Assembly (NCBI RefSeq): GCF_011305995.1
Contig: NZ_CP049910.1
Coordinates: 6,028,501-6,092,500, forward strand
Origin: Diaphorobacter sp. HDW4A
GTDB taxonomy: Bacteria > Pseudomonadota > Gammaproteobacteria > Burkholderiales > Burkholderiaceae_C
Direction of reading: 5' to 3'
Length of the DNA: 64,000 bases
Part shown: piece by piece, positions 52,965 to 61,104 of the stretch
How the letters are laid out: every line of letters starts with the position of its first letter
Position numbering within the stretch: position 1 is the stretch's first letter
Notes under the pieces: generated by a model
Databases searched by the model: none
What the model was told of the DNA's origin: nothing
What the model saw: only the letters and a program-made list of their open reading frames with translations
Position numbers and translations under genes: made by a program

Positions 52965-54172
52965 TGCAGACTTCGACGACGAATTCAACAACGATCTCCT
53001 CGACGGCGGCGGCGGCGCGCGTCGCTGCGCCGGAACGCATGACCTCATCGGCCATCGTGCTCGGCGTGTGTATGGGCAGCGCGGTGCTGCTGCGCTTCTT
53101 CCTGCTGGCCGAGAGCTGGGTCACCGTGCTGGTGCTGCTCGCCTGCTTTGCGGTCGCGCTGATCGCGGTGCAGAAGCGCCCGGCGGTGGAAGACCGCATT
53201 GTGGCCGCGTTCAGCCAATGCAAGCCGCTGGCCGTGTGCCTCGGCATCGTGCTGGCGCTGGTGTTTCCGTGGGTGCTGGGCGGCGACAGCTACGCGATGC
53301 ATCTGATGATCATCGCCTGCCTCTACGCGGTGCTCGCGCTCGCGCTGAACTTCCAGCTCGGCAGCGCCAACATCCCGAATTTCGCGACCGGCGCGTCCTA
53401 CGGCATCGGCGCGTATGCGTCGGCGCTGCTCGCGATCCACTTCGGCGTGAGCTTCTGGATCTGCCTCGTGGTGGCCGCCATCGTTGCGACGATCTTCGGT
53501 TTTCTGCTCGGCCTGCCGTCGATGCGCACCCGCGACAGCTACCAGGCGCTGGTGACCATTGCCTTCGGCATCGTCGTGCACCAGTTGCTGATGAACTTCG
53601 AATGGACCGGCGGCGCCAATGGTCTGGTGGGCATTCCGTCGCCCACGTTCTTCGGCCACTCGTTCAATGATCCGATCACGCTGTTCGGTCACAGTCTGCC
53701 GGGCCAGGCCAACTTCTACTACGTCGCGGTCGCGCTGCTGGGCATCGCCATCGTGTCGGCCCAGCGCCTGCACAGCTCGCGCGTCGGCCTCGCGTGGAAT
53801 GCGCTGCGCGATGACGAGATCGCGGCCCGCGCCTGCGGCATCAACGTCACCTGGTTCAAGGTCAAGGCCTTCGCGGTGGATGCGTTTCTCGCGGGCTTCG
53901 CGGGCACCGTGTACGCGTTCTACGTGAGTTTCATCTCGCCGGACAACTTCACCTTCCTGGTCTCGGTGACCATCATGACCATGGTGATCGCGGGCGGTAT
54001 GGACAACACGCTGGGCGTGATCGTCGGCGCGTTCCTGCTGACCATGCTGCCCGAGAAGCTGCGCGCGTTTTCCGACTACCGCATCCTGTTCTACGGCCTC
54101 GTCGTGATCGCCTTCCTGATCATCCGTCCACGCGGCATCTTCCCTCAGCGAGTGCGCAACCATGAGCATTGA
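52964..54172 (+). CDS. livM: branched-chain-type ABC transporter permease (LivM family)
   Basis: 402 aa from ATG 52964. A Thr/Ser/Ala-rich polar leader of about 25 residues precedes the first helix. Signatures: LYAVLALALNFQLGSANIPN-FATGASYGIGAYASALLA, LLGLPSMRTRDSYQALVTIA and GLAWNALRDDEIAARACGIN (coupling loop). It pairs with LivH in the inner membrane. The stop overlaps LivG by 11 nt. The 400-aa length is slightly above the usual LivM because of the leader and an extra N-terminal helix pair. Confidence 0.93.
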   Translation: MQTSTTNSTTISSTAAAARVAAPERMTSSAIVLGVCMGSAVLLRFFLLAESWVTVLVLLACFAVALIAVQKRPAVEDRIVAAFSQCKPLAVCLGIVLALVFPWVLGGDSYAMHLMIIACLYAVLALALNFQLGSANIPNFATGASYGIGAYASALLAIHFGVSFWICLVVAAIVATIFGFLLGLPSMRTRDSYQALVTIAFGIVVHQLLMNFEWTGGANGLVGIPSPTFFGHSFNDPITLFGHSLPGQANFYYVAVALLGIAIVSAQRLHSSRVGLAWNALRDDEIAARACGINVTWFKVKAFAVDAFLAGFAGTVYAFYVSFISPDNFTFLVSVTIMTMVIAGGMDNTLGVIVGAFLLTMLPEKLRAFSDYRILFYGLVVIAFLIIRPRGIFPQRVRNHEH

Positions 54173-55004
54173 ATCGAATCACACGCAGACCGCTCAGGCG
54201 GCGACAGCGACAGGTCCGCTGGTGCTGGAAGGGCGTGGGCTCACCATGCGCTTCGGCGGCCTCACGGCGGTGCAGGGCGTCGACATCCATCTGGCCACGG
54301 GCGAGGTGCTGGGCATCATCGGGCCGAACGGCGCGGGCAAGTCCACGCTGCTCAATCTGCTGACCGGCATCTACGTGCCGACCGAGGGCGATGTGCTGCT
54401 TGAAGGTCAATCGCTCAAGGGCGTTCCGGCCTACGAGATCGCGGGCGCAGGCATCGCGCGCACCTTCCAGACCAGCCGTCTTTTCGGCAGCCTGAGCGTG
54501 CTCGACAACGTCATCATCGGCATGCACTCGCGCACCAAAAGCGGCGTGATCACCGCGCTGCTACGCCCCGGCAAATCCAAGGCCGAGATGAGCCGCTGCG
54601 CCGAGCGCGCCTGCGAGCTGCTCAAGAGCGTGTCCAACGATCTCTTCGAGCGCCGCAACGTGCTCGCCAGCAGCCTGCCGCAGGCCGACCGGCGGCGTCT
54701 GGAGATCGCCCGCGCGCTCGCCACCGAGCCCAAGATCGTGCTGCTCGATGAACCATCGAGCGGCATGGACGACCGCGACACCGACGCGTTGATCGCCGAC
54801 ATCCAGCGGCTGCGCGAACAGAACCCGAAGCTCGGCTTCATCATCATCGAACACGACATGCGCCTCATCGCCACGCTGCCCAGCCGCGTGATGGTGTTGG
54901 ACTACGGCCGCAAGATTGGCGACGACACCTTCGACGTGGTGCGCCAGCTGCCGCGCGTGCAGGAAGCCTATCTGGGCAGAAAGGCCAGCAGCCACCATGC
55001 TTGA
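54162..55004 (+). CDS. livG: branched-chain-type ABC transporter ATPase (LivG family) with degenerate signature motif
   Basis: 280 aa. Walker A is GPNGAGKST at 54-62, Walker B is IVLLDEPSSGMDD and the switch His is in IIIEHDM. The ABC signature, normally LSYGQ or LSGGQ, reads LPQAD (172-176, followed by RRRLEIARAL), lacking the invariant glycine pair. Family members with this change would be expected to have altered ATPase coupling unless compensated by LivF, whose signature is canonical. The gene overlaps LivM by 11 nt and LivF by 8 nt. A 15-residue polar leader precedes the fold. Confidence 0.92.
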   Translation: MSIESNHTQTAQAATATGPLVLEGRGLTMRFGGLTAVQGVDIHLATGEVLGIIGPNGAGKSTLLNLLTGIYVPTEGDVLLEGQSLKGVPAYEIAGAGIARTFQTSRLFGSLSVLDNVIIGMHSRTKSGVITALLRPGKSKAEMSRCAERACELLKSVSNDLFERRNVLASSLPQADRRRLEIARALATEPKIVLLDEPSSGMDDRDTDALIADIQRLREQNPKLGFIIIEHDMRLIATLPSRVMVLDYGRKIGDDTFDVVRQLPRVQEAYLGRKASSHHA

Positions 55005-55695
55005 AATCGACTCCATCAGCACACGCTACGGCGTGGTCAATATGCTCAACAAGGTGTCGCTCACGGTGCCCGAGCACAGCATCGTCTGCCTGCTCGGCCC
55101 CAACGGCGCGGGCAAGACCACGACCTTCAAGGCGATCGCCGGACTGTTGCCTGTTTATCACGGCGCGATCCGCATCATGGGCAAGGACCTCGCGCGCATG
55201 CGCACCGAGGAGCTCGCAGGGCTTGGCGTGGGCTTTGTGCCCGAGGGCCGCCGCCTGTTCCCCGAACTGACGGTGCAGGAAAACCTGCAGATCGGCTACG
55301 ACGCGCTGCGTCCCAAGGAGAGCTTTGCGAAGGCGCTGGAGCGCGTCGTCGCGATGTTTCCGCGCGTGGGCGAGCGCATCGCGCAGACGGCAGGCACGCT
55401 GTCCGGCGGCGAACAGGCGATGGTCGCGCTTGGCCGCGTGCTCATGGGCAACCCGCGCCTCGTGGTGATGGACGAGCCCACGCTCGGCCTGTCGCCCAAG
55501 CTCATAGAGGAGTACTTCGAGACGGTGGAGCGCATCCACCAGCACGGCATCACGGTGCTGCTCATCGAGCAGAACGCCGAGGCCGCGCTGTCCATCGCGC
55601 ACACCGGCTATCTGCTGCTCAAGGGCCAACTCGTGGCCTCGGGCACGGCCAAGGAACTGCTCAACAACGACGTAGTGAAGCACTTGTACCTGTAA
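54997..55695 (+). CDS. livF: branched-chain-type ABC transporter ATPase (LivF family)
   Basis: 232 aa from ATG 54997, overlapping LivG by 8 nt. Walker A is GPNGAGKTT, the signature is LSGGEQAMVALGRVLM (canonical), Walker B is LVVMDEPTLGLSP and the switch His-like residue is Q in LLIEQNA, as usual for LivF. With LivG it powers the LivHM channel. It is the last gene of this operon before a palindrome (55733-55753) and the flavoprotein gene. Confidence 0.95.
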   Translation: MLEIDSISTRYGVVNMLNKVSLTVPEHSIVCLLGPNGAGKTTTFKAIAGLLPVYHGAIRIMGKDLARMRTEELAGLGVGFVPEGRRLFPELTVQENLQIGYDALRPKESFAKALERVVAMFPRVGERIAQTAGTLSGGEQAMVALGRVLMGNPRLVVMDEPTLGLSPKLIEEYFETVERIHQHGITVLLIEQNAEAALSIAHTGYLLLKGQLVASGTAKELLNNDVVKHLYL

Positions 55696-55732
55696 CCCTC
55701 TTCACCCCATTTCAATTTGAACCCACCGCCAA

Positions 55733-55753
55733 CGTCGGCAAGAAACGCCGACG
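55733..55753. repeat. short inverted repeat between livF and the flavoprotein gene
   Basis: CGTCGGC (55733-55739), 7-nt loop, GCCGACG (55747-55753): a perfect 7-bp stem without a T-run. It could be an mRNA-stabilising hairpin or an operator for the genes that follow. Confidence 0.4.
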
Positions 55754-55793
55754 CGGGACGGACTTACGCCCCATTTTTCTGAGAGTAGACGCC

Positions 55794-57074
55794 ATGACAG
55801 CTGACATCCAAACAATCGATACGCTCGTGGTCGGTGCCGGACAGGCCGGAATCGCAGCCAGCGAACACCTGAGCCAACTCGGCGTTCCGCATCTGGTGCT
55901 GGAGCGCAACCGCATCGCCCAGGCCTGGCGCACCGGACGCTGGGATTCGCTGGTCGCCAACGGCCCCGCGTGGCACGACCGGTTTCCGGGCATGGAGTTC
56001 AAGAGCGATGCCGACGGCTTTCCCGCCAAGGACGAGGTCGCCGACTACTTCGAGGACTACGTCAAGCACATCAAGGCCCCGGTGCGCACCGGCGTCGAGG
56101 TCAAGAAGGTCACCCGCAATCAGGGCCAACCGGGCTTCACGGTCGAAACCTCGCAGGGTGTGATCCACGCCAACAGCGTGATCGCCGCGACCGGCCCGTT
56201 TCAGGTGCCGGTGATTCCACCGATTGCGCCCAAGGACGCGCGCATCGAGCAGATCCACTCCGCGCAGTACTACAACCCCGAGCAGTTGCCCGCAGGCGCG
56301 GTGCTGGTGGTGGGCGCGGGTTCGTCGGGCGTCCAGATCGCTGACGAACTGCAGCGCGCGGGCCGCAAGGTGTTTCTCTCGGTTGGCGCGCACGACCGCC
56401 CGCCGCGCGCCTACCGTGGCCGTGACTTCTGCTGGTGGCTCGGCGTGCTCGGCGAATGGGACGCAGCGATTGCCAAGCCCGGCCGCGAACACGTGACCAT
56501 CGCGGTGAGCGGCGCACGCGGCGGCCACACGGTTGACTTCCGCGCACTCGGCCATCAGGGCATCACGCTTGTCGGCCTGACCGAATCATTCGCAGACGGC
56601 AAGGTGAAGTTCAAGAGCGACCTCGCGGAAAACATCGCCAACGGCGACGCGAACTACCTTGGCATGCTCGACGCGGCGGACGAGTTCATCCAACGCAACG
56701 GCATCGACCTGCCCGAAGAGCCCGAGGCCCGCAAGCGCCTGCCCGACCCCGAGTGCGTGGCCCATCCGCTCAAGGAACTGGACCTCGCCGAAGCCGGCAT
56801 CACCAGCATCATCTGGGCCACGGGCTACAAGACCGACTTCAGCTGGCTGCAGGTCAACACCTTCGACGCCACCGGTAAGCCGCAACACCACCGTGGCGTG
56901 TCGAACGAACCCGGCGTCTACTTCCTCGGCCTCCCCTGGCTCTCACGTCGCGGATCGTCCTTCATCTGGGGCGTGTGGCACGACGCCAAACATGTGGCTG
57001 ACCACATCGCCAAACAGCGCCGCTACACGGATTACCACGCGGCCGCGCAGAGCAAGCAGAACAACAGCAAGTAA
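55794..57074 (+). CDS. FAD/NADPH-dependent flavoprotein monooxygenase (CzcO-type)
   Basis: 426 aa. Two dinucleotide-binding motifs: LVVGAGQAGIAASEHL at about 11-26 for FAD and VLVVGAGSSGVQIADEL at about 175-191 for NADPH. C-terminal flavin part: SIIWATGYKTDFSWL and VYFLGLPWLSRRGSSFIWGV. This fits the group-B flavoprotein monooxygenases and 'K+ transport' flavoproteins (CzcO-like) that hydroxylate N or C atoms or insert oxygen. Its place directly after the ABC transporter and before RidA, DUF1028 and the deacylase suggests that it oxidises the imported compound, perhaps at nitrogen (inference). Confidence 0.88.
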   Translation: MTADIQTIDTLVVGAGQAGIAASEHLSQLGVPHLVLERNRIAQAWRTGRWDSLVANGPAWHDRFPGMEFKSDADGFPAKDEVADYFEDYVKHIKAPVRTGVEVKKVTRNQGQPGFTVETSQGVIHANSVIAATGPFQVPVIPPIAPKDARIEQIHSAQYYNPEQLPAGAVLVVGAGSSGVQIADELQRAGRKVFLSVGAHDRPPRAYRGRDFCWWLGVLGEWDAAIAKPGREHVTIAVSGARGGHTVDFRALGHQGITLVGLTESFADGKVKFKSDLAENIANGDANYLGMLDAADEFIQRNGIDLPEEPEARKRLPDPECVAHPLKELDLAEAGITSIIWATGYKTDFSWLQVNTFDATGKPQHHRGVSNEPGVYFLGLPWLSRRGSSFIWGVWHDAKHVADHIAKQRRYTDYHAAAQSKQNNSK

Positions 57075-57150
57075 AGGTCAACCACACGACGGCCCAAAAC
57101 CTCGTCACAGCAGCCTTCGAAGCGCAAGCGAGATTGGATCAACCACTACA

Positions 57151-57246
57151 ACGGCGAGACAGGGCTTGAGACGAGGCGTCGCCGACGCAGACAGTACTTC
57201 CGTACGGCAAGGAGGCGCAACGAAGGATCAAGCCCTGTATCGCCGC
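57151..57246. repeat. imperfect palindromic intergenic repeat before the RidA gene
   Basis: The outer arms are 57155-57170 and 57227-57242 (GCGAGACAGGGCTTGA against TCAAGCCCTGTATCGC): 15 of 16 positions pair. The 56 bp between them contain short GC-rich inverted words such as GGCGTCGCCGACGC and CCGTACGG. It looks like one of the dispersed palindromic repeats common in Comamonadaceae intergenic DNA; only this copy is in the window. I see no gene in 57075-57311 apart from it. Confidence 0.55.
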
Positions 57247-57311
57247 CTCCAAACGACCCACCCATCGAAGCCGAACAGGCTTCGTAAAACCAAAGCAAAA
57301 GGAGCATAGAC

Positions 57312-57746
57312 ATGCCAACACATACACGCATCCGGATGTTCAACACGAAGGACACTTATCCGAATCAGAGCTTGGACAATGACCTGTGCCAGGCCGTCAG
57401 AGCAGGCAACACGGTCTACGTGCGCGGCCAGATCGGCACGGACTTCGACGGTAACCTCGTCGGTCTGGGCGACCCTGGAAAGCAAGCCGAGCAGGCGATG
57501 AAAAACGTCAAGCAACTGCTCGAAGAAGCGGGCAGCGATCTCTCGCACGTTGTCAAGACAACCACCTACATCATCGACCCCCGCTACCGCGAGCCGGTCT
57601 ACCGCGAGGTGGGCAAGTGGCTCAAGGGCGTGTTCCCGATCTCGACGGGGCTGTGCATCTCGGCACTCGGCCAGCCGCAATGGCTCATGGAAATCGACGT
57701 CATCGCCGTGATCCCCGATGACTGGACATCGCCTGCCAAGGGCTGA
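57312..57746 (+). CDS. RidA/YjgF/Rid-family protein lacking the catalytic arginine
   Basis: 144 aa, small trimeric Rid-fold by similarity: YPNQSLDNDLCQAVRAGNTV-YVRGQIGTDFDG, MKNVKQLLEEAGSDLSHVVK and TTTYIIDPRYREPVYREVGK. RidA proteins that hydrolyse enamines and imines carry an Arg in the FPARS-type motif; here that place reads FPISTGLC, so Arg is absent. By family knowledge such members (Rid4-7-like) are not general imine deaminases and act in specific pathways. Placed between a flavoprotein monooxygenase and DUF1028/deacylase genes, it probably handles a pathway intermediate. Confidence 0.9.
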   Translation: MPTHTRIRMFNTKDTYPNQSLDNDLCQAVRAGNTVYVRGQIGTDFDGNLVGLGDPGKQAEQAMKNVKQLLEEAGSDLSHVVKTTTYIIDPRYREPVYREVGKWLKGVFPISTGLCISALGQPQWLMEIDVIAVIPDDWTSPAKG

Positions 57747-57791
57747 GCCCTTTCAGTTTCATCAGTTCAACTTGCGTTTGGAGATACGAGC

Positions 57792-58469
57792 ATGACTTTC
57801 TCGATTGTGGGCCGCTGCGAACAGACCGGGCAACTCGGCGTTGCCATCAGCTCGTCGAGCATTGCCGTGGGTGCGCGCTGCCCGTGGGTGCGTGCGGGCG
57901 TGGGCGTGGTGTCCACGCAGAACGTCACGCTGCCCGGGCTGGGCCCGCGTGTGCTCGATCTGCTGGAGCAGGGCGCCGCGCCCGATGCGGCCCTGCAGCA
58001 GGCGCTGGACGACAAGAGCTGGCCGCAGTACCGGCAGGTGACGGTGGTCGATGCACAAGGCCGCACCGGCGTGTTCAGCGGCACCGAGGCGCTCGGCATT
58101 TTCACTAGCGCGGTGGGCAAGCAATGCGTGGCGGCTGGCAATATGCTCGCGAGCAAGGGCGTGATCGAGGCCATGATTCCCGCGTTTGAGAGCAGCGCGG
58201 GCAAGCCGCTGGCCGAGCGCTTGCTCGCCGCGATGCAGGCCGCGATGGTGGCCGGTGGCGAGGCGGGGCCGGTGCATTCGGCGGCGCTCAAAATCGCGGG
58301 CGAGCATGTCTGGCCCATCGCCGATCTGCGCGTGGACTGGGCCGAGCACGATCCGTTCGGCGAGCTGGAAAAACTCTGGATCGCCTACCAGCCGCAGATG
58401 CAGGACTACCAGACGCGCGCCATCAACCCCACGGCGGCACCGAGCTACGGAGTGCCCGGCGATGAGTGA
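57792..58469 (+). CDS. DUF1028 family protein (predicted Ntn-type hydrolase)
   Basis: 225 aa; ATG 57792 with GGAG upstream. The DUF1028 start is FSIVGRCEQTGQLGVAISSS, followed by AGVGVVSTQNVTLPGLGP and GNMLASKGVIEAM. I recall that the family is predicted to have the N-terminal-nucleophile hydrolase fold. Residue 2 is Thr, which would become the N-terminal residue after Met removal and could act as nucleophile; this is inference. It overlaps the deacylase gene by 8 nt, so the two should act together, for example on amide or acyl bonds. Confidence 0.9.
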   Translation: MTFSIVGRCEQTGQLGVAISSSSIAVGARCPWVRAGVGVVSTQNVTLPGLGPRVLDLLEQGAAPDAALQQALDDKSWPQYRQVTVVDAQGRTGVFSGTEALGIFTSAVGKQCVAAGNMLASKGVIEAMIPAFESSAGKPLAERLLAAMQAAMVAGGEAGPVHSAALKIAGEHVWPIADLRVDWAEHDPFGELEKLWIAYQPQMQDYQTRAINPTAAPSYGVPGDE

Positions 58470-59652
58470 AGAAGGAAAATCGCTTATCACCGACATGTCG
58501 AGCCGCGCGATGCTCGCGCAGCTCATCGGGTTTCCCACGGTGAGCCGCAACTCGAATCTCGAGCTGATCGTCTTCATCCGCGACTACCTCGCGCAGCATG
58601 GCGTGAAGGCCGAGCTGTTCTACAACGCCGAGCGCAACAAGGCGAGCCTGTTCGCCACCATCGGGCCGACCGACCGCGCGGGCATCGCGCTCTCGGGCCA
58701 CACCGATGTGGTGCCGGTCGATGGGCAGGCGTGGACGGTCGATCCGTTTCAGCTGCTCGAGCGCAACGGCCGCCTCTACGGACGCGGCACGGCCGATATG
58801 AAAGGTTTCATCGCCAGCGTGCTTGCGGCCGTGCCGGGCTTTGCGCGCGCCGAGTTGAAGCAGCCCGTGCATCTCGCGTTTTCGTATGACGAAGAGATAG
58901 GTTGCCTCGGCGTGCGCCCCATGCTGGCTGAACTGGCGAAGCGCCCGATCAAGCCGCGCCTGTGCCTGATCGGCGAGCCCACGGAACTCAAGCCCGTGCT
59001 TGGCCACAAGGGCAAGCTCGCGATGCGCTGCTGTGTGAAGGGCTTGGCCTGCCATTCGGCCTATGCGCCGTATGGCGTGAACGCCATCGAATACGCCGCA
59101 CGCATGATCGGCAAGCTCGGCGACATCGGTGCGGAACTGGCACAACCGGCGCTGCACGACGCGCGGTTCGATCCGCCATATTCGACCGTGCAGACCGGCG
59201 TGATCAAGGGCGGACGCGCGCTCAACATCGTGCCCGCCGAATGCGAATTCGACTTCGAGGTGCGAGCCCTGCCAGGCTATGACGCGGGCGAGGTGGTGAC
59301 CGCGATCCAGACCTTCGCCAAGGACGAGCTGCTGCCCCGCATGCAGGCCGTGAAGCCGGACACCGACATCGCCTTCGAGGAACTCAGCGCCTATCCCGGC
59401 CTCGTCACGCCGCAGGACAGCGATGCGGCAAAACTGCTGGGCTGGCTCAGCGGATCGACCGATTTTGGCACCGTCGCCTACGGCACCGAGGGCGGGCTCT
59501 ACATGCAGTCGGGCATTCCTGCCATCGTCTGCGGACCGGGCAGCATGGACCAGGGCCACAAGCCGGACGAGTTCGTCAGCGTCGAGCAGTTGGAGGGCTG
59601 CGACGCCATGCTGGCGCGGCTCACGCAGCATCTGGTGAACGTGAGCACATAA
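58462..59652 (+). CDS. ArgE/DapE-family deacylase (M20 metallopeptidase)
   Basis: 396 aa from ATG 58462, overlapping DUF1028 by 8 nt. The metal site is complete: SGHTDVVPVDGQAW, RGTADMKGF, the catalytic Glu pair in DEEIGCLG, GEPTELKP and a His in GPGSMDQGHKPDEF near the end. Closest to acetylornithine deacetylase (ArgE), which removes N-acetyl groups. In this context it more likely removes an acyl group from a catabolic intermediate, since no arginine genes are present. The sequence alone does not separate the two. Confidence 0.92.
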   Translation: MSEEGKSLITDMSSRAMLAQLIGFPTVSRNSNLELIVFIRDYLAQHGVKAELFYNAERNKASLFATIGPTDRAGIALSGHTDVVPVDGQAWTVDPFQLLERNGRLYGRGTADMKGFIASVLAAVPGFARAELKQPVHLAFSYDEEIGCLGVRPMLAELAKRPIKPRLCLIGEPTELKPVLGHKGKLAMRCCVKGLACHSAYAPYGVNAIEYAARMIGKLGDIGAELAQPALHDARFDPPYSTVQTGVIKGGRALNIVPAECEFDFEVRALPGYDAGEVVTAIQTFAKDELLPRMQAVKPDTDIAFEELSAYPGLVTPQDSDAAKLLGWLSGSTDFGTVAYGTEGGLYMQSGIPAIVCGPGSMDQGHKPDEFVSVEQLEGCDAMLARLTQHLVNVST

Positions 59653-59663
59653 AACAGCTAAGT

Positions 59664-59718
59664 GCAATTGCTGAAATTCGGGCTGGGGAAAACCAGAGGT
59701 TCAGCATTTTGCAATTGC
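59664..59718. other. symmetrical element between the deacylase and CoA-transferase genes
   Basis: GCAATTGC occurs twice (59664-59671 and 59711-59718). Between the copies, TGCTGAA (59669-59675) pairs with TTCAGCA (59700-59706), and inside that CTGG (59683-59686) pairs with CCAG (59693-59696). The whole could fold into a nested hairpin or bind a dimeric regulator. It lies 55-109 bp upstream of the CoA-transferase start, where a promoter is expected. Confidence 0.4.
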
Positions 59719-59772
59719 CCATTCCGCGCCATGGGAAACACAATGGGGCTCTTCGAAAAGGAGACTTATCCC

Positions 59773-61005
59773 ATGGCTGCGAACGTTGCCGATCAAGAGC
59801 TCGACCTGCCGCTCGCGGGCGTCCGCGTGCTGGACCTCTCGCGCGTGTTTGCAGGGCCGCTGTGTGGGCAGGTGCTGGCGGACTACGGCGCCGAGGTCAT
59901 CAAGGTGGAGCACCCCGGGCGCGGCGATGACACGCGCGACTGGGGCATGCGCATCGGCAAGACCGAGACCACCTACTACAACAGCATGAACCGCAACAAG
60001 CGCTCGGTCACGCTGGACCTGCAGACACCGGAGGCCATCGCCATCGTCCACGATCTGCTGCGACAGTCCGACGTGGTTATCCACAACTTCAAATCGGGCG
60101 GCGCGGAAAAGCTCGGGCTCGGCTACGAGCAACTCAAGGCCATCAAGCCCGATGTGGTTTACGTGGCCGTCGCGGGCTACGACAGCAGCGGGCCCGAGGC
60201 GCAGCGGCCGGGCTACGACCTCGTGATTCAGGGCGAAGCGGGCCTGATGGCGCTGAACGGCGAGAAGGAGCAACCGCCGCTCAAATTTGGTGTGGCCGTG
60301 GTCGATCTGATGACCGGCATGGCGGCCGCGCAGGCCGTGCTCGCGGCGCTGTTCAAGCGCGAGCGCACAGGGCAGGGACGACTCATCGAAATGGCGCTGT
60401 ATGACTGCGGCATCATGGTCACGGGCTACTACGGGCTCGATGCGCTCAAGCTCGGCCACGATCCCGAGCGTTACGGCAATGCGCATCCGTCCATCGTGCC
60501 CTACGGCATGTACGAGGCGGCGGACGGGCCGCTGATCATCACGGTCGGCAACAATGCGCAGTTCGACAAATTCTGCCGCGTGGTGCTCGAGCGCCCCGAC
60601 ATCGTTGAAGACGAGCGCTTCGCCAACAACGTCAACCGCGCGAAGAACCGGCTTGCGCTCACGCCCATGCTCAAGGAACTGATCCGCACGATCAAGCGCG
60701 ACGTGCTGCTCGGGCGTTTGCGCCAGGCCGGCATTCCCTGTGGCGAGGTGCTGGGCCTGCATGAGGCGCTCAGCAGCGAGCGCACGCGCCGCAGCGGGCT
60801 GGTGCAGGACATGCCGCATCCCGTCGTCGGAACGACCCCGGTGTTCGCTCCACCGGTGCGCATGAATGGCCAGCGCCTGCCGATCCGTAGCGCGCCGCCT
60901 ACGCTAGGCGAGGGCACGCGTGAGGTACTGCGCAGTCTGCTTTCCATGAGTGACGAGCAGCTTGCGCAGTTGTGCGACAAGGGCGTGTTGACGCTGCCCG
61001 AGTGA
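59773..61005 (+). CDS. CaiB/BaiF-type (family III) CoA-transferase
   Basis: 410 aa from ATG 59773, AAGGAG upstream (the frame is open earlier without similarity). Family III signatures: GVRVLDLSRVFAGPLCGQVL-ADYGAEVIKVE, NSMNRNKRSVTLDL, the catalytic Asp region PGYDLVIQGEAGLMALNGEK and GRLIEMALYDCGI. It moves CoA between acids without ATP. In the island it would activate the product of the oxidative steps as a CoA thioester. Family members act on oxalate, carnitine, benzylsuccinate and others, so the acid is not identified. Confidence 0.92.
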   Translation: MAANVADQELDLPLAGVRVLDLSRVFAGPLCGQVLADYGAEVIKVEHPGRGDDTRDWGMRIGKTETTYYNSMNRNKRSVTLDLQTPEAIAIVHDLLRQSDVVIHNFKSGGAEKLGLGYEQLKAIKPDVVYVAVAGYDSSGPEAQRPGYDLVIQGEAGLMALNGEKEQPPLKFGVAVVDLMTGMAAAQAVLAALFKRERTGQGRLIEMALYDCGIMVTGYYGLDALKLGHDPERYGNAHPSIVPYGMYEAADGPLIITVGNNAQFDKFCRVVLERPDIVEDERFANNVNRAKNRLALTPMLKELIRTIKRDVLLGRLRQAGIPCGEVLGLHEALSSERTRRSGLVQDMPHPVVGTTPVFAPPVRMNGQRLPIRSAPPTLGEGTREVLRSLLSMSDEQLAQLCDKGVLTLPE

Positions 61006-61104
61006 GTTTTTTCTAACCCTTTTTCCTGTCAGTGTTCCGCGTTCCCGGTGTGATGTCGCTGCCGTCAAGGTGCAGCTTTCCGAATGAATGAAGGAGACGA
61101 GCAA

